The notes under the pieces: model-generated
What the model saw: the letters and a program-made list of their open reading frames with translations, nothing else
Told to the model about the DNA's origin: nothing
Database searches by the model: none
Program-made: the position numbers and the translations under genes
Part shown: piece by piece, positions 31,891 to 41,639 of the stretch
How positions within the stretch are numbered: position 1 is the first letter of the stretch
Layout of the letters: each line of letters opens with the position of its first letter
Origin: Odontocerum albicorne
Lineage: Eukaryota > Arthropoda > Insecta > Trichoptera > Odontoceridae
Reading direction: 5' to 3'
DNA length: 64,000 nt
NCBI GenBank assembly: GCA_949825065.1
Contig: OX463842.1
Location: 51,582,526 to 51,646,525, forward strand

Positions 31891-32097
31891 ACGACCTTCG
31901 TGGCCTGGTGGTAAGACGCTTGTCTGCCGATCCGGAGGTTTCGGGTTCGATCCCCGCTGGAATCTAGATTTTTTAAAATGAAATTCCAGTCTGGTTTTCA
32001 TTTAGGGTCCATTAAAACATCTCTCTGGTTTGTTGGAAGAGATGCCACATGGTAATAAACTCGCCAGGTGAAATAAATAAAAAATAATAAAACAAAA
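31891..32097 (+). mobile_element. tRNA-derived SINE, best copy
   Basis: 207 bp. The tRNA-like head has an A box (TGGCCTGGTGG, 31901-31911) and a B box (GGTTCGATCCC, 31944-31954), the internal RNA polymerase III promoter. It is followed by TCCAGTCTGGTTTTCATTTA and the tail GTTGGAAGAGATGCCACATG with GTAATAAACTCGCC. The tail ends in AAATAAATAAAAAATAATAA. TAACTTG flanks it at 31884-31890 and 32098-32104, a plausible target-site duplication. Confidence 0.88.
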
Positions 32098-32309
32098 TAA
32101 CTTGTTTTGATAATTCACAAATAAGAAAAGAAAACCTTATAATAAAATAAAATAATTATTTTTGGTTAAAAAAATCTTTACAAAAAAGGGGTAAAATAAG
32201 AAAAACAAAATTGTTTTTGCAAAAAAATACAATGTTTCTGATGATTTCAACAAATTACGTAATTAATTTTGATAAAAAAAACAATTGAACGTGTTAAATA
32301 ATGACATAC

Positions 32310-32590
32310 ATATCATCATCATCATCATCATTGTCAACCAGGGTCGATCCACTGCTGGATGAAGGTCTTCCCAAGTTGACTCCAAACAGTTCGGTCCTTT
32401 GCTCGCCGATGCCACGTGATGCTGCCATGCTTCCTGATTTCGTCCATCCAGCGTACCTTCGGTCTTCTTCTAGGCCTCTTTATGCCTCTTGGATACCATT
32501 GGATTATTTCGGATGTCCATCGGGAGTCTGACATTCTGGCTACATGTCCGGCCCATTGCCACTTCATTCTTTTGCACACCTTTATAATAC
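32310..32590 (-). pseudogene. LINE ORF2 C-terminus, family epsilon copy 1
   Basis: Minus-strand frame: KRMKWQWAGHVARMSDSRW, IIQWYPRGIKRPRRRPKVRW, MDEIRKHGSI and W-S-Q-L-G-K-T-F-I-Q-Q-W-stop. 5'-truncated at about 32590. The 3' end runs directly into a (GAT)n tract, (ATC)6 on the plus strand near 32312-32332. A longer relative is at 63363-63836. Confidence 0.75.
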
Positions 32591-32799
32591 ATATGAATAT
32601 AAAAAAATCATCATTATCTACTAAACGCTATATGCACTTACAGCACAGAGTATTTTTTTTTATTAGGTGTTTCATTGTTTCACTTTCATTATAATTGTTT
32701 ACGTGTACATGATTATGACTTGAAAGTAAAAATAACACTACAAATTTCAAAATACCACTAAAAGAGGAAAAATATATGTATATTTCATATGATCTAAGG

Positions 32800-33425
32800 C
32801 AGTGGTGGCCAAACCATGGCGCATGCGCCTAACGTGGCGCATTGGATGATGACTAGTGACGCATTATATCATTGCGCCTACTTATTCTTTTAAAATGGGC
32901 GTCATAATTGAATCCATCTCATATTTTCAACACCAAAGTGCTCTCAGTTCAATTCATACAGCCTTCGGTAATGTTCAACTTTACGGTGTGTGAACTTATG
33001 AGCTGTCACTTTAGGCGGGCTTACAAACGTTCCAAGCTGATATCTCTCTCAGTGCTTCATCTCGCTCAGAGCTTTCTCTCTCTCACCACATCCAACAAAT
33101 GTAGTACAGAGTTATCTTCAACGAACGATAGGTACTCTCCGGCAGCTGTAGCACTATCAGTGGGGTCCACAACAGCGATCATCCTCTCGTCCAAGAGATC
33201 ATTTCTGACTATTGTAGATTGGTGCTTCAATAAACGTGTCTTTTGAAATGGCTGATTGAGATGTTATTTTTCCTCCTCTAAGCGAAGCAGAACCTACCCC
33301 TATCCCTATTTTACAACCCCAAACGTGAACGTAAGAAGGTAAAAAAAGTGCTTGAGTTGCATGGCGCATCTGAACTCATCTGTGAAAACAATGGCGCATG
33401 GTATGTAAAACGTTGGCCACCCCTG
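32800..33425. mobile_element. Nonautonomous hAT element with 8-bp duplication
   Basis: 626 bp. Left end CAGTGGTGGCCAAAC; right end complementary to CAGGGGTGGCCAACG. ATCTAAGG is duplicated at 32792-32799 and 33426-33433, the 8-bp target duplication typical of hAT. A 112-codon frame inside (32908-33246) resembles no transposase. GGCGCAT words near both ends extend the inverted repeat. Confidence 0.9.
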
Positions 33426-33479
33426 ATCTAAGGAGTTGCCTGAAAATGCTTGTTAATAAAAATATTTTGACTAAACATT

Positions 33480-33785
33480 TCTTCTTCTCCCTGGCTCCCT
33501 CCTAACTCACTGTCTGCGAAGACTGTTGGGGTCAGCGCTCCTCGTCCTCAGACTGTATGCTCTTCTGTCCCGGACTATGCCCCCCAGGCCGTGCCTCTGC
33601 ATCAGGTTATCTTTTTGTACCACCCATGAATTATTTGGTCTTCCTCTGGTTTTTATTCGAGGAAGATCCATGGAGATTGCCTGGTTCACAATGTGATCGG
33701 GTGCTCTGCGTCCAACGTGCCCATACCATCTCAATCGCTTGTCCTCCATCTTAATGTTGATGGCTGAAACACCTAGGCTTCCTTA
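33480..33785 (-). pseudogene. LINE ORF2 C-terminus, family zeta
   Basis: Minus-strand frame: KMEDKRLRWYGHVGRRAPDH, then ISMDLPRIKTRGRPN, RHGLGGIVRDRRAYSLRTRS and ADP. Stop near 33507. The sequence after the stop ends in GGGAGAAGAAG, a short GAA tract. Only the last ~90 codons remain. Confidence 0.7.
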
Positions 33786-34689
33786 GGGACACACCAGCTG
33801 ACTAAACATTTGTGTGAGTAATATATTCGACCTACAAAAGGAAATTTTCACGTATTTAAAAAATAATACATGTTTACAGAAAACCATTATTCCCGTCAAA
33901 ACAGATATTTTTCGTTTACACAAGCAGAGTTTAGCATTCGGCCGAATTTTCAACACATGTATCATGAACATAGCGTAATTAGATTTTTATACATAATATG
34001 TATATGTTATTTTCAGTTCATTGAAAATCCCTTTGAGTAAAAAAAATATTTTACGAAGTATCATGTGTCATTTCGTTATGACGAGCAAAAAGGGAGCGAA
34101 ACCAAAAGGAATTATCGATGTTTTTTTTTCCAAAACGTACAAAGGATACATATCAATGAACTAATTCAGGGAGGAAATTTATATTTTAAACATTTTATTA
34201 AATTTGCAAACGTGATTCGAATCGAGATTCCTCGCAGAATTGAACACCCCCTTCACCCCACCAGTCGTGAGAGAAATTTCTTTGCACATAATTTTCGACC
34301 CTTCCCAGTATTAAGGGGAGAGCCAACCTCCCCCTCGATTATATCGATCTCTAGCCTGAGGGATAAGATAATGACGATTTCAGAGGTCAAGAACTTAATT
34401 AATTTCAACAGTCTGTGTACTTTACACTTTCGGATAACCTGCTTTTAATTTATAAAGAATGAATTCGGTGAAGAAAAAAGTAGGTTTTAATTTTTATACC
34501 CCCTTGCAATAGCATTGTTTATTTGGTTAGATAAGTATTTTTATCTAGAAATAGAAGTAACTTTTTTGGGTTAACTTAAATAAGATAAACCTTTTATTTT
34601 TTTATTTTTTTGTAGTTTTTGAAAATAATGAATAGACTCCGAGTAGGGGTGACTAGATATGCAAGGTAAACATGCAAAGATAGGATCTT
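33786..34689. other. No gene recognised
   Basis: Includes a more complex patch at 34200-34440 (a 127-codon frame at 34065-34448 without a known domain). It matches no repeat family seen here. Confidence 0.35.
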
Positions 34690-34693
34690 TTAA

Positions 34694-35284
34694 CCTTTCA
34701 CTTCCTGTGCTAAAAAAATCCGCGCATTCCAGTGCTGTGTATTCAAAACATATCAATCAATACACATGTAAAAATGAGCGATTTAAAATCGGAAAATAAG
34801 AATGTTGAAATGAAAGGGACCACTCAAATGGATGCCCGCGAGCTACTGAAGCGAGAGAAGCGAGCGAACTGAGATTATATTTCTTGCGTTCTCACATACC
34901 AAAGTAGACGTGAGACGTGAATAGCGTCAAGTGAGACGTGAATAGCGAGACGTGAATAGCGTCGCGAATAACGTGAATAGCGACAAAGTGAGACGTGAAT
35001 AGCGTCGCTTCCTCACCCATAGCAGTTTTTAGAACGAATGTACATACGTCACACACTGGCCCACGTTTGACTGTATTGGTGAATTTATTCCCGATTTTCA
35101 CAAAATATCTCTGTTGTGGCCGATAAGTGCTAATTATTTTTAATGTTATTTTTTCATTCAATGCGTTAATGTATTGCGGAGGAATACCTAAAATTTTAAC
35201 CCAGTATTTATTATATTTATAGAGATCTTAAACTTTTTAGAAGCAATGTGTACTAGTTACACATCACAGTGTACTAGTTACACA
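34694..35284 (+). mobile_element. TTAA-target element, family E, copy 4
   Basis: Left TTAA at 34690-34693 and CCTTTCACTTCCTGTGCT. Near 34900-35010 a GTGAGACGTGAATAGC word is amplified several times. At the right end a second TGTACTAGTTACACA replaces the normal GGGAAGAAAGG terminus, followed by TTAA (35285-35288). So the terminus is altered by a local duplication. Confidence 0.75.
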
Positions 35285-35552
35285 TTAAACAAAATTAACA
35301 TTGAATGTGATTGTGGAGATATACAAGACTCACACGATATGCTTGTTTTCTGAAAATTGAGACAGCATGCTTGGGGCAGGACCTGATTGTAGCGAATGAT
35401 AGGACGATATATGTTACTTATTAGATACACGTAACAAAATTTTTGGTTTTTGAAACTTAATATGTTTTTATTAAACAAATGTATTTGTGTTAATCAAAAT
35501 ATTAACAAAGGGCTTTTCTGCATTTTTAAATTTAATTGGTAATGACTAAACA

Positions 35553-35951
35553 AACTGCGCGTATGAGTACAGAAGTAAATATGCAGGAAAAATTCCACGA
35601 AAAGATATTGTATATGAAGCACTTTTTAGTCATTTAAATACCTCTTATATCGAGCCACACTGTACTTTATATTATACTACGTGTGTTAAGGTAGCCAAGA
35701 AAGAAATACAAAATTTAACATTACACATTATGCATACTTTATGCCATGAACAAGGACTTGGGAACAAAGGAGTATTTCAGGAACTACAGCGCATCAATGT
35801 TTTTGCTTACAAAGGACTGGATACTATGAAAGTCGTAACAGTATCTGAAGAGAGTTCACAATTAGCATTACGGTATTTATGTTATCCTTATTTTGTATAC
35901 GTAAAAAATGCTCAGTTTCGTGCTTATTGCACTTTAATGAAAATAAAATAA
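35553..35951 (+). other. Unidentified open frame, about 130 codons, possible exon
   Basis: One forward frame is free of stops from about 35553 to the TAA at 35949-35951. Blocks read KIPRKDIVYEALFSHL, CVKVAKKEIQNLTLHIMHTL, GVFQELQRINVFAYKGLD and VSEESSQLALRYLCYP. The first ATG is at 35730, too late to cover the frame, so if coding it would be an exon or a truncated gene. No known domain is recognised. A frame this long is not impossible by chance in 64 kb of AT-rich DNA, but the residue mix is protein-like and the region matches no repeat in the window. Confidence 0.35.
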
Positions 35952-36663
35952 CAAACGTCATTTTAATTCGTATTGATGAATTATGCGCATATAATCTTGT
36001 CGAGTAGTTACGCATTGCCTTAAAATCGTACATACGAGTATCATATGTACTCGTACACTCCTTGAAGTGCCGCGTGGAGTTGAATTAAATGACGGTATTG
36101 CAGCCTTCACTTTAAGGACGAGCCAATTTGAACCTGTAACCACTTTCAATAAATATTTTTAACATGTGAAAATCAGTCGTAATAATATTCTTACATATGT
36201 GACCTGTAAATAAGTTTCATTAAATTGCTTTGTTATTATCAAAATGAAAAAAAATACATACATTTGTGTATACATTTGTGTATATATGATTCGTTATTTT
36301 AAAATTTTATTATTTTACCAGTGAACAAGTGGATTCAATGCAAAAATATTTTAAATGAATTTTTCAAAGCAAATATGGATTGCGTTTTAAACTCACGCAT
36401 CGGGTTTATATATATGAGAACGCAAAGACCAAATACTATGTGACGTATTTTGTGGTCTAATCGACAAACGATAACCCGAAAATAATAAAAATCATTCTGG
36501 TAAAATAGTTCCTTCGATGACAATTTTCTTTACTTGAGAAGGTTACAATTTTAACATGAACCATACCTAGAGAAACGATAACCATTCACTGTAAAATATT
36601 TAAACGTATTTATGTCTATTATGTATTTGTGAGAATTATTAATGAGGTAGAAGGAAAAATAGT
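35952..36663. other. No gene seen
   Basis: AT-rich flank upstream of the retrotransposon locus. Confidence 0.4.
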
Positions 36664-38019
36664 ATGGGACTGGAACTGAAACCTCAAAGCGGTTTTGTAT
36701 TATACAAACCGCCATCTCTAGTAAGCGGAGTTAAATGTTTGTCATTGAAAAAATTATCAGCTGTTCGTGCTTTAAATTTTATCATTTTAACAATAAACAT
36801 TGTCATCGATCAAACAGGGCTACTTACACAGTGTTTTACGTATTGCATTATAATACGCTTTCATTGTATCCAGTACAACCTGGCGGGCTTATATTTCCAC
36901 GCGGCAATCTCTTCCGGTCAACGAGATTGTTTGCAAGGTGCATACACTGCAGCCCCCGCCCCACCTTCAAATATAGACGTACGACCTCTACTTCCAGTCA
37001 AAAAAGACCGCATCCCCCCCATCGTTCTTCACAATTCCGACAAGTACGGAGACCTGAGAGCCAAACTCAGGTCTCAAAACATCAACTTCTCCTCGAAGGT
37101 TCAGCCCAATGGTGATTTAAAAATCTCCACAGAAACCGTTGAGGCTTACCGCTCCCTCGTCCACATCACCGACTCTCTCGCCATCCCATACCACTCCTTC
37201 CATCTGGAAAACGAGAAGCCCCTGTTAGCCGTCATTCGTGGCCTACCGACCCCTATCAGCGTCGAGGACATTATGATCGAGCTCAAATCCCTTGATTATC
37301 CGGTTCAGAATGTGTATCGCATGAAGAACAGGAATAGAGTGGAACTCCCTATGGTCATCGTCAAACTGACAAGGGACTCTTCCGCAAAACGCATCTTCAC
37401 CGAACTCCACGGTGTACTCGATATTCGAGTCACAGTGGAGGAGCTGAACAAGCGCAAAGGTATGGGCCAGTGTCATCGCTGCCAACAGTTCGCCCATTCC
37501 GCCGGCAACTGCCACGCTCCAGCCAATTGTGTGAAATGCGGTAGAACGCATCACACCTCTGAATGCAGGAAGCCCGCGGACACTCCCGCCACCTGCTGTA
37601 ACTGCGGAGGCCCACACACGGCCAACTTCAGAGGCTGCCCACGCTTCCCCAAGAGCAACCTCCCTTCAATCGCTCCCCACCACCACTTCCAGACCCCGCA
37701 GCCCTTACGCCCCCTCATGGATGGCATCTACCAACGCCCCTCCACCAACGCCCCCTTATCGAACGCCCCCTCGGCAAACAACGCCACACGGCGATTCCCC
37801 AACGCCCCCCAGAGTGCATCGAAACCAGTCACTTCCAACGCGTCATACGCGAACGTCACAACTCATCGCCCCCTATTATCATCATCTACACCCCAAAACT
37901 ACATATTGCCCGCCGCCCCCCCCCCAAATCGCGATCTCATTTTGAATAACTTAAAATCAGCCATCACCGAAGCCATGAACCTCCTCAACTACATCCAAGA
38001 ACATGGCTCGCACCTATAA
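36664..38019 (+). CDS. Gag-like ORF1 of a Jockey-type retrotransposon, with chimeric N-terminus
   Basis: Nucleic-acid-binding protein of a non-LTR retrotransposon. Residues about 180-265 (ISVEDIMIELKSLDYPVQNV ... RITVEEL-like) match the region preceding the zinc knuckles in Jockey-clade ORF1. Three knuckles follow: C270-X2-C-X4-H-X4-C283, C289-X2-C-X3-H-X4-C301 and C311-X2-C-X3-H318-X6-C325. A proline/asparagine-rich tail ends the protein. The ATG at 36664 lies outside the element: residues 1-95 are encoded by flanking DNA, including an antisense SINE tail, because the element begins at 36950. The element's own ORF1 start is lost by 5' truncation; its next internal methionine comes only at about residue 204. 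The frame is open over 451 codons. It overlaps ORF2 by 17 bases. Confidence 0.85.
   Translation: MGLELKPQSGFVLYKPPSLVSGVKCLSLKKLSAVRALNFIILTINIVIDQTGLLTQCFTYCIIIRFHCIQYNLAGLYFHAAISSGQRDCLQGAYTAAPAPPSNIDVRPLLPVKKDRIPPIVLHNSDKYGDLRAKLRSQNINFSSKVQPNGDLKISTETVEAYRSLVHITDSLAIPYHSFHLENEKPLLAVIRGLPTPISVEDIMIELKSLDYPVQNVYRMKNRNRVELPMVIVKLTRDSSAKRIFTELHGVLDIRVTVEELNKRKGMGQCHRCQQFAHSAGNCHAPANCVKCGRTHHTSECRKPADTPATCCNCGGPHTANFRGCPRFPKSNLPSIAPHHHFQTPQPLRPLMDGIYQRPSTNAPLSNAPSANNATRRFPNAPQSASKPVTSNASYANVTTHRPLLSSSTPQNYILPAAPPPNRDLILNNLKSAITEAMNLLNYIQEHGSHL
36841..36949 (-). mobile_element. SINE, antisense, 3' portion split by the LINE
   Basis: On the plus strand TTTCATTGTATCCAGTACAA, CCTGGCGGGCTT and GCGGCAATCTCTTCC are the reverse complement of the SINE tail. 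It is interrupted at 36949. The head-side remainder resumes at 41258, so this SINE was the target of the Jockey-like insertion. Confidence 0.82.
36936..36949. repeat. 14-bp target-site duplication, left copy
   Basis: AGGTGCATACACTG, identical to 41258-41271. Confidence 0.88.
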
Positions 38020-41000
38020 ACCATCCCATATATCCGCCGCGTTCTGGAATGCAAACGGTTCCCTCAGAACACATAAACAAGAGGTCGAGGATTTCCTTCT
38101 CGAGCACAACCTGGACGTGTTGCTGATAACGGAAACGCATCTCAAACCGAGCTACCGTTACAGCATCCGTAACTACTACTGCTACAGAGACGACCGCCTC
38201 ATCGGCAGAAAAGGCGGCACCGCAACTCTCATTAAAAGCACAATAGACCACTGCCACATCCCCTCCCCTTCCACCGTCAACATAGAATCCACATGCGTAG
38301 TGGTGAACACCGCCAATCACGGCCCTCTTAAACTTTGCGCGACTTATCTTCCACCTACCTCCCCACTTGTCGAGTCTGAATTGGACTCATTCCTCGCAGA
38401 TAATATCCCCACCATCATGGCGGGAGATCTAAATGCTAAACACCCCTTCTGGCACAGCCGCACTTCCAACACTCACGGTAATAAACTTGACGAAATCTCC
38501 TCCCGGAAAAGATACTTCGTGGAAGGACCCACGTCTCCCACCCTCTATCCACTAATAGACAATCATCGCCCTGATGTCATCGACATCATTGTCCATAACG
38601 ACATTCTCTATCAAACAGATCTCACGACTGTTCACCAGCTTCAATCCGATCACTACCCGGTATTACTTCAATTGACGGATGGCTTACCACCCTTCTCACC
38701 CTCAGCCCCTCCGCGACACACCACCTCGTGGAGCGATTTCGCTATCAACGTCGACAGCAGCATCAAAATACCGACAACCTTCCCCGACACGAACTCCATA
38801 GACGCCGCTATAAATGACTTCACAACCACCATCAAATCCGCTCTCACATCCTCTTCAAAAGAGAGACCAGCCGATAAACCCGAACTTCCCCTTCCTCCAC
38901 ATATCAAAATACTGATTATGGAAAAAAACAAAACCAGAAAGTTGTGGCAAAACACAGCTGTCCCCTCTTACAAAACCGACTACAACAGATTAGTCAAAAA
39001 AATCAAACACCTCCTACAGCAACTCCGCAATGACAAATGGTCAGACTTCGTCGAGTCTCTCGAATACAATGATGGACTCAAATGGAAACTAACGCGTAGC
39101 CTTAGAAATACGCCCTCCCGACCCAGCTCTCTTCAAGGACCAAATGGCCCCGTTTTCTCTGCTCGCGACCGCGCAGAGACCTTTGCTGACTCTCTAGCTA
39201 ATATCTTCTCGCCAAATGCAGACCTCTCTAACCCCTCTCACTCAATAATGGTCGACAACGCAGTTGCCGACATATTAAATGAGCAAACCCCCCCCACCAC
39301 AGACTTCTTCTCACCGTTAGAAATTCAATCTATCATAAAAAATCTCATCAACAAAAAAGCCCCCGGCCCCGATAAAATCAATAATCTCACCTTGAAAAAA
39401 CTTCCGAAAAAAGCCATTTACGCCCTTACCGCCATTTACAATGCCTGCCTTCGACATAAATTCTTTCCAACCCCATTCAAAAACGCCGACGTCATCATGT
39501 TCCCTAAACCGGGTAAAAGCCACGTTATCCCTGAAAATTACAGACCGATCAGTCTGCTCCCGACTCTAGGTAAAGTGCTCGAAAAATTAATCCTAGAACG
39601 TCTCTCGTTAGAAACTTACTCACGTAACATCATCCCAGATTCGCAACACGGATTTAGGCCATTACACTCTACCAACCATCAGCTTCTTCGCGTTGTAGAA
39701 CACATCATCAAATACTTCAGCTCCAAAGGCCTCACGACCCTCCTTTCACTAGACGTGGCGAAAGCCTTCGACACAGTCTGGCTCAACGGACTCATATTCA
39801 AACTGCACAAGTCAGGTATTCCCCTCAGACTAGTGCAAATCATCGCATCATTCCTTGAAAATCGCTCCTTCTCCGTCAAAATAGACGGTATAAACTCATC
39901 CCCTCGCCCCATTCTGGCAGGTGTGCCCCAAGGTGCACTGTTGTCCCCTATCCTGTATAACATATACACGAGCGATATGCCCCAATTTTCACGTACACAT
40001 TGTATCACCGCGCAATACGCTGACGACACAGCCTTTCTCTCTTCATCGAAATATGAGTCCGTATCCCACAACAGACTGCAAGACTTCATTCCCATTCTGG
40101 AGCACTGGTGCACCAAATGGAAGATCAAAATAAATCCCACCAAAAGCACAGCAGTCCGCTTCTCACGCAGATACATCAAACCCATCAGAACTCTTAAACT
40201 CTTCGGCCAGAGCGTCCCATGGTCAAAACACGTAAAATACCTAGGCCTCACATTAGACAGTAGACTCTCGTGGCATAAACACGCCCTCAATATCAAATCA
40301 AAAGCTCACGGAACACTCAAATCATTATTTCCCTTGATCAGTAAATACAGCAAACTTAGCACGCGCACTAAACTCCACCTATATAAAGCGATCGTCAGAC
40401 CGCAACTGACATACGCCCTTCCGGTCTGGGGCCACGCGAAGAAAACAACGCTACATCACATTCAGATCATTCAAAACAAAGCCCTCCGCATAATTTTAAA
40501 AGCACCCTACATCGTCCGTAATTCAAGACTCCACGCAGATACCAAACTACATACTATCCCCGAACATATGCGCGCTCTGGCCGAAAGGTTCTACAGCTCT
40601 ATATCCCGTCATCCCAACCCAGTCATAAAAGCCTTAGATAACTACAACGCGAACACCAGTTACAGACACACTCGTCCGAAATCAATATTGCGAAACATCC
40701 CCCCGACCCTCCCCTCTTTAACTCTAATCGTCCCCCCAAATGACCCCCCGATTGTCACTCTGAACACCCCATCATCGATAATTCCTCCGGCAGACAGTTT
40801 ACCCCCATAGGCAACCGCATTTTTCACCTTCAATAAACATTTTCTACACCTTAATATATTTATAAAAGTCACACACATTTCCCCACTAATTTACTTATCT
40901 ACATATACTATATTCATTCTTATAATTTATTCACAATTCATTTATTTATTTTTTCATTTTTTTTTTTTTTTTTTCACCCATTCAATATAAAACAGTGTGT

Positions 41001-41257
41001 GACGACACAAATTTATGTATATTTGTATTTAATATTATGTATATATCATCATATTTATATATGTATTTAATCGTTTATAATTTCTCATAATCATTCATAA
41101 AATCAAAACAATTACCACAAACCTATCCTTTCCCGATTCCCAAAAAGATCCAAAAATTTCCAATAAATATCTTAACAGTCAGAACTTATCCGATGAAGGA
41201 GTAAGGTGTCCTACCATCGGACCGAAACTCCGAACAAGCTATCCATCACTTGAAAAG
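36950..41257 (+). mobile_element. Jockey-like non-LTR retrotransposon, 5'-truncated, 4.3 kb
   Basis: Bounded by identical 14-bp repeats (36936-36949, 41258-41271) and interrupting an antisense SINE. Contains the 3' part of ORF1, a complete ORF2 and a ~450-bp AT-rich 3' UTR with a long T-run at 40956-40974. The 3' end is CATCACTTGAAAAG, without a long A tail. The coding strand is A+C rich and much less AT-rich than the surroundings. Endonuclease and reverse transcriptase motifs and the absence of RNase H place it near Jockey by family knowledge. Confidence 0.88.
38003..40810 (+). CDS. Retrotransposon ORF2: endonuclease and reverse transcriptase
   Basis: 935 residues, no internal stop. An apurinic-type endonuclease occupies about residues 10-225: F-W-N-A-N-G with N16/N18, LLITETHL with E44, AGDLNAKHPFWHSR and SDHYPVLLQL. 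These residues nick the target DNA. Reverse transcriptase follows at about 440-730: KAPGPDKINN, PENYRPISLLPTLGKVLEKL, QHGFRPLHST, LLSLDVAKAFDTVW with D584, GVPQGALLSPILYNIYTSDM, QYADDTAFL with D674/D675, and YLGLTLDSRLSWHKH. The C-terminal region includes YKAIVRPQLTYALPVWG. No RNase H domain is seen, as in the Jockey clade. Its ATG lies 17 bases upstream of the end of ORF1, in a different frame, which suggests coupled reinitiation. All catalytic motifs are present, so the enzyme may be functional even though the copy is 5'-truncated. Confidence 0.95.
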   Translation: MARTYKPSHISAAFWNANGSLRTHKQEVEDFLLEHNLDVLLITETHLKPSYRYSIRNYYCYRDDRLIGRKGGTATLIKSTIDHCHIPSPSTVNIESTCVVVNTANHGPLKLCATYLPPTSPLVESELDSFLADNIPTIMAGDLNAKHPFWHSRTSNTHGNKLDEISSRKRYFVEGPTSPTLYPLIDNHRPDVIDIIVHNDILYQTDLTTVHQLQSDHYPVLLQLTDGLPPFSPSAPPRHTTSWSDFAINVDSSIKIPTTFPDTNSIDAAINDFTTTIKSALTSSSKERPADKPELPLPPHIKILIMEKNKTRKLWQNTAVPSYKTDYNRLVKKIKHLLQQLRNDKWSDFVESLEYNDGLKWKLTRSLRNTPSRPSSLQGPNGPVFSARDRAETFADSLANIFSPNADLSNPSHSIMVDNAVADILNEQTPPTTDFFSPLEIQSIIKNLINKKAPGPDKINNLTLKKLPKKAIYALTAIYNACLRHKFFPTPFKNADVIMFPKPGKSHVIPENYRPISLLPTLGKVLEKLILERLSLETYSRNIIPDSQHGFRPLHSTNHQLLRVVEHIIKYFSSKGLTTLLSLDVAKAFDTVWLNGLIFKLHKSGIPLRLVQIIASFLENRSFSVKIDGINSSPRPILAGVPQGALLSPILYNIYTSDMPQFSRTHCITAQYADDTAFLSSSKYESVSHNRLQDFIPILEHWCTKWKIKINPTKSTAVRFSRRYIKPIRTLKLFGQSVPWSKHVKYLGLTLDSRLSWHKHALNIKSKAHGTLKSLFPLISKYSKLSTRTKLHLYKAIVRPQLTYALPVWGHAKKTTLHHIQIIQNKALRIILKAPYIVRNSRLHADTKLHTIPEHMRALAERFYSSISRHPNPVIKALDNYNANTSYRHTRPKSILRNIPPTLPSLTLIVPPNDPPIVTLNTPSSIIPPADSLPP

Positions 41258-41271
41258 AGGTGCATACACTG
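41258..41271. repeat. 14-bp target-site duplication, right copy
   Basis: AGGTGCATACACTG, identical to 36936-36949. Confidence 0.88.
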
Positions 41272-41375
41272 TACACCAGACTGAAACTTAAAAAAAAACA
41301 CGTTCGAAAGGGAATCGAAACAATAGTTTTTGAAACTAAAGATATGTTTTTTTTGCCAACGCGGTCATGGTAGTC
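41258..41375 (-). mobile_element. SINE, antisense, head portion downstream of the LINE
   Basis: After the duplicated AGGTGCATACACTG, the plus strand reads ACACCAGACTGAAACTT, an A-run, GGGAATCGAAAC (complement of the B box) and GCCAACGCGGTCATGG (complement of the A-box region). It is collinear with the SINE tail at 36841-36949 once the LINE is removed. Confidence 0.78.
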
Positions 41376-41639
41376 ATCCTGAAAGTTTTCTAACAGGATT
41401 TTTTTATAGCTCAATCTGTTTAATTCAATGGTCTGTCAGCAGACTTAAACACGAAACATATCTTGGCTATCAGAAGAATGTTAAAAATAAAATTTACATG
41501 AAAAGTCTATAACACACACTTTGGTTGGTTTACTGTCAATAACGGGGTCGAATTTAAATAATCATTATTATCTACTCCCATGACATACGAGTACAATGGA
41601 GTACCGAATTAAATAAAGGTAAAGGGAGGAAAACCATTT

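Noticed and set aside
31901..31954. A functional tRNA gene
   Set aside because: A and B boxes are present, but there is no acceptor stem or cloverleaf, and the head is joined to a SINE body and tail with target duplications.
39679..40296. 205-codon antisense frame inside ORF2
   Set aside because: Opposite-strand shadow of the intact reverse transcriptase; no independent motif.
40956..40974. T-run as the poly(A) tail of an antisense insertion
   Set aside because: It lies within the sense retrotransposon's 3' UTR, inside its duplicated target repeats, so it is part of that element.
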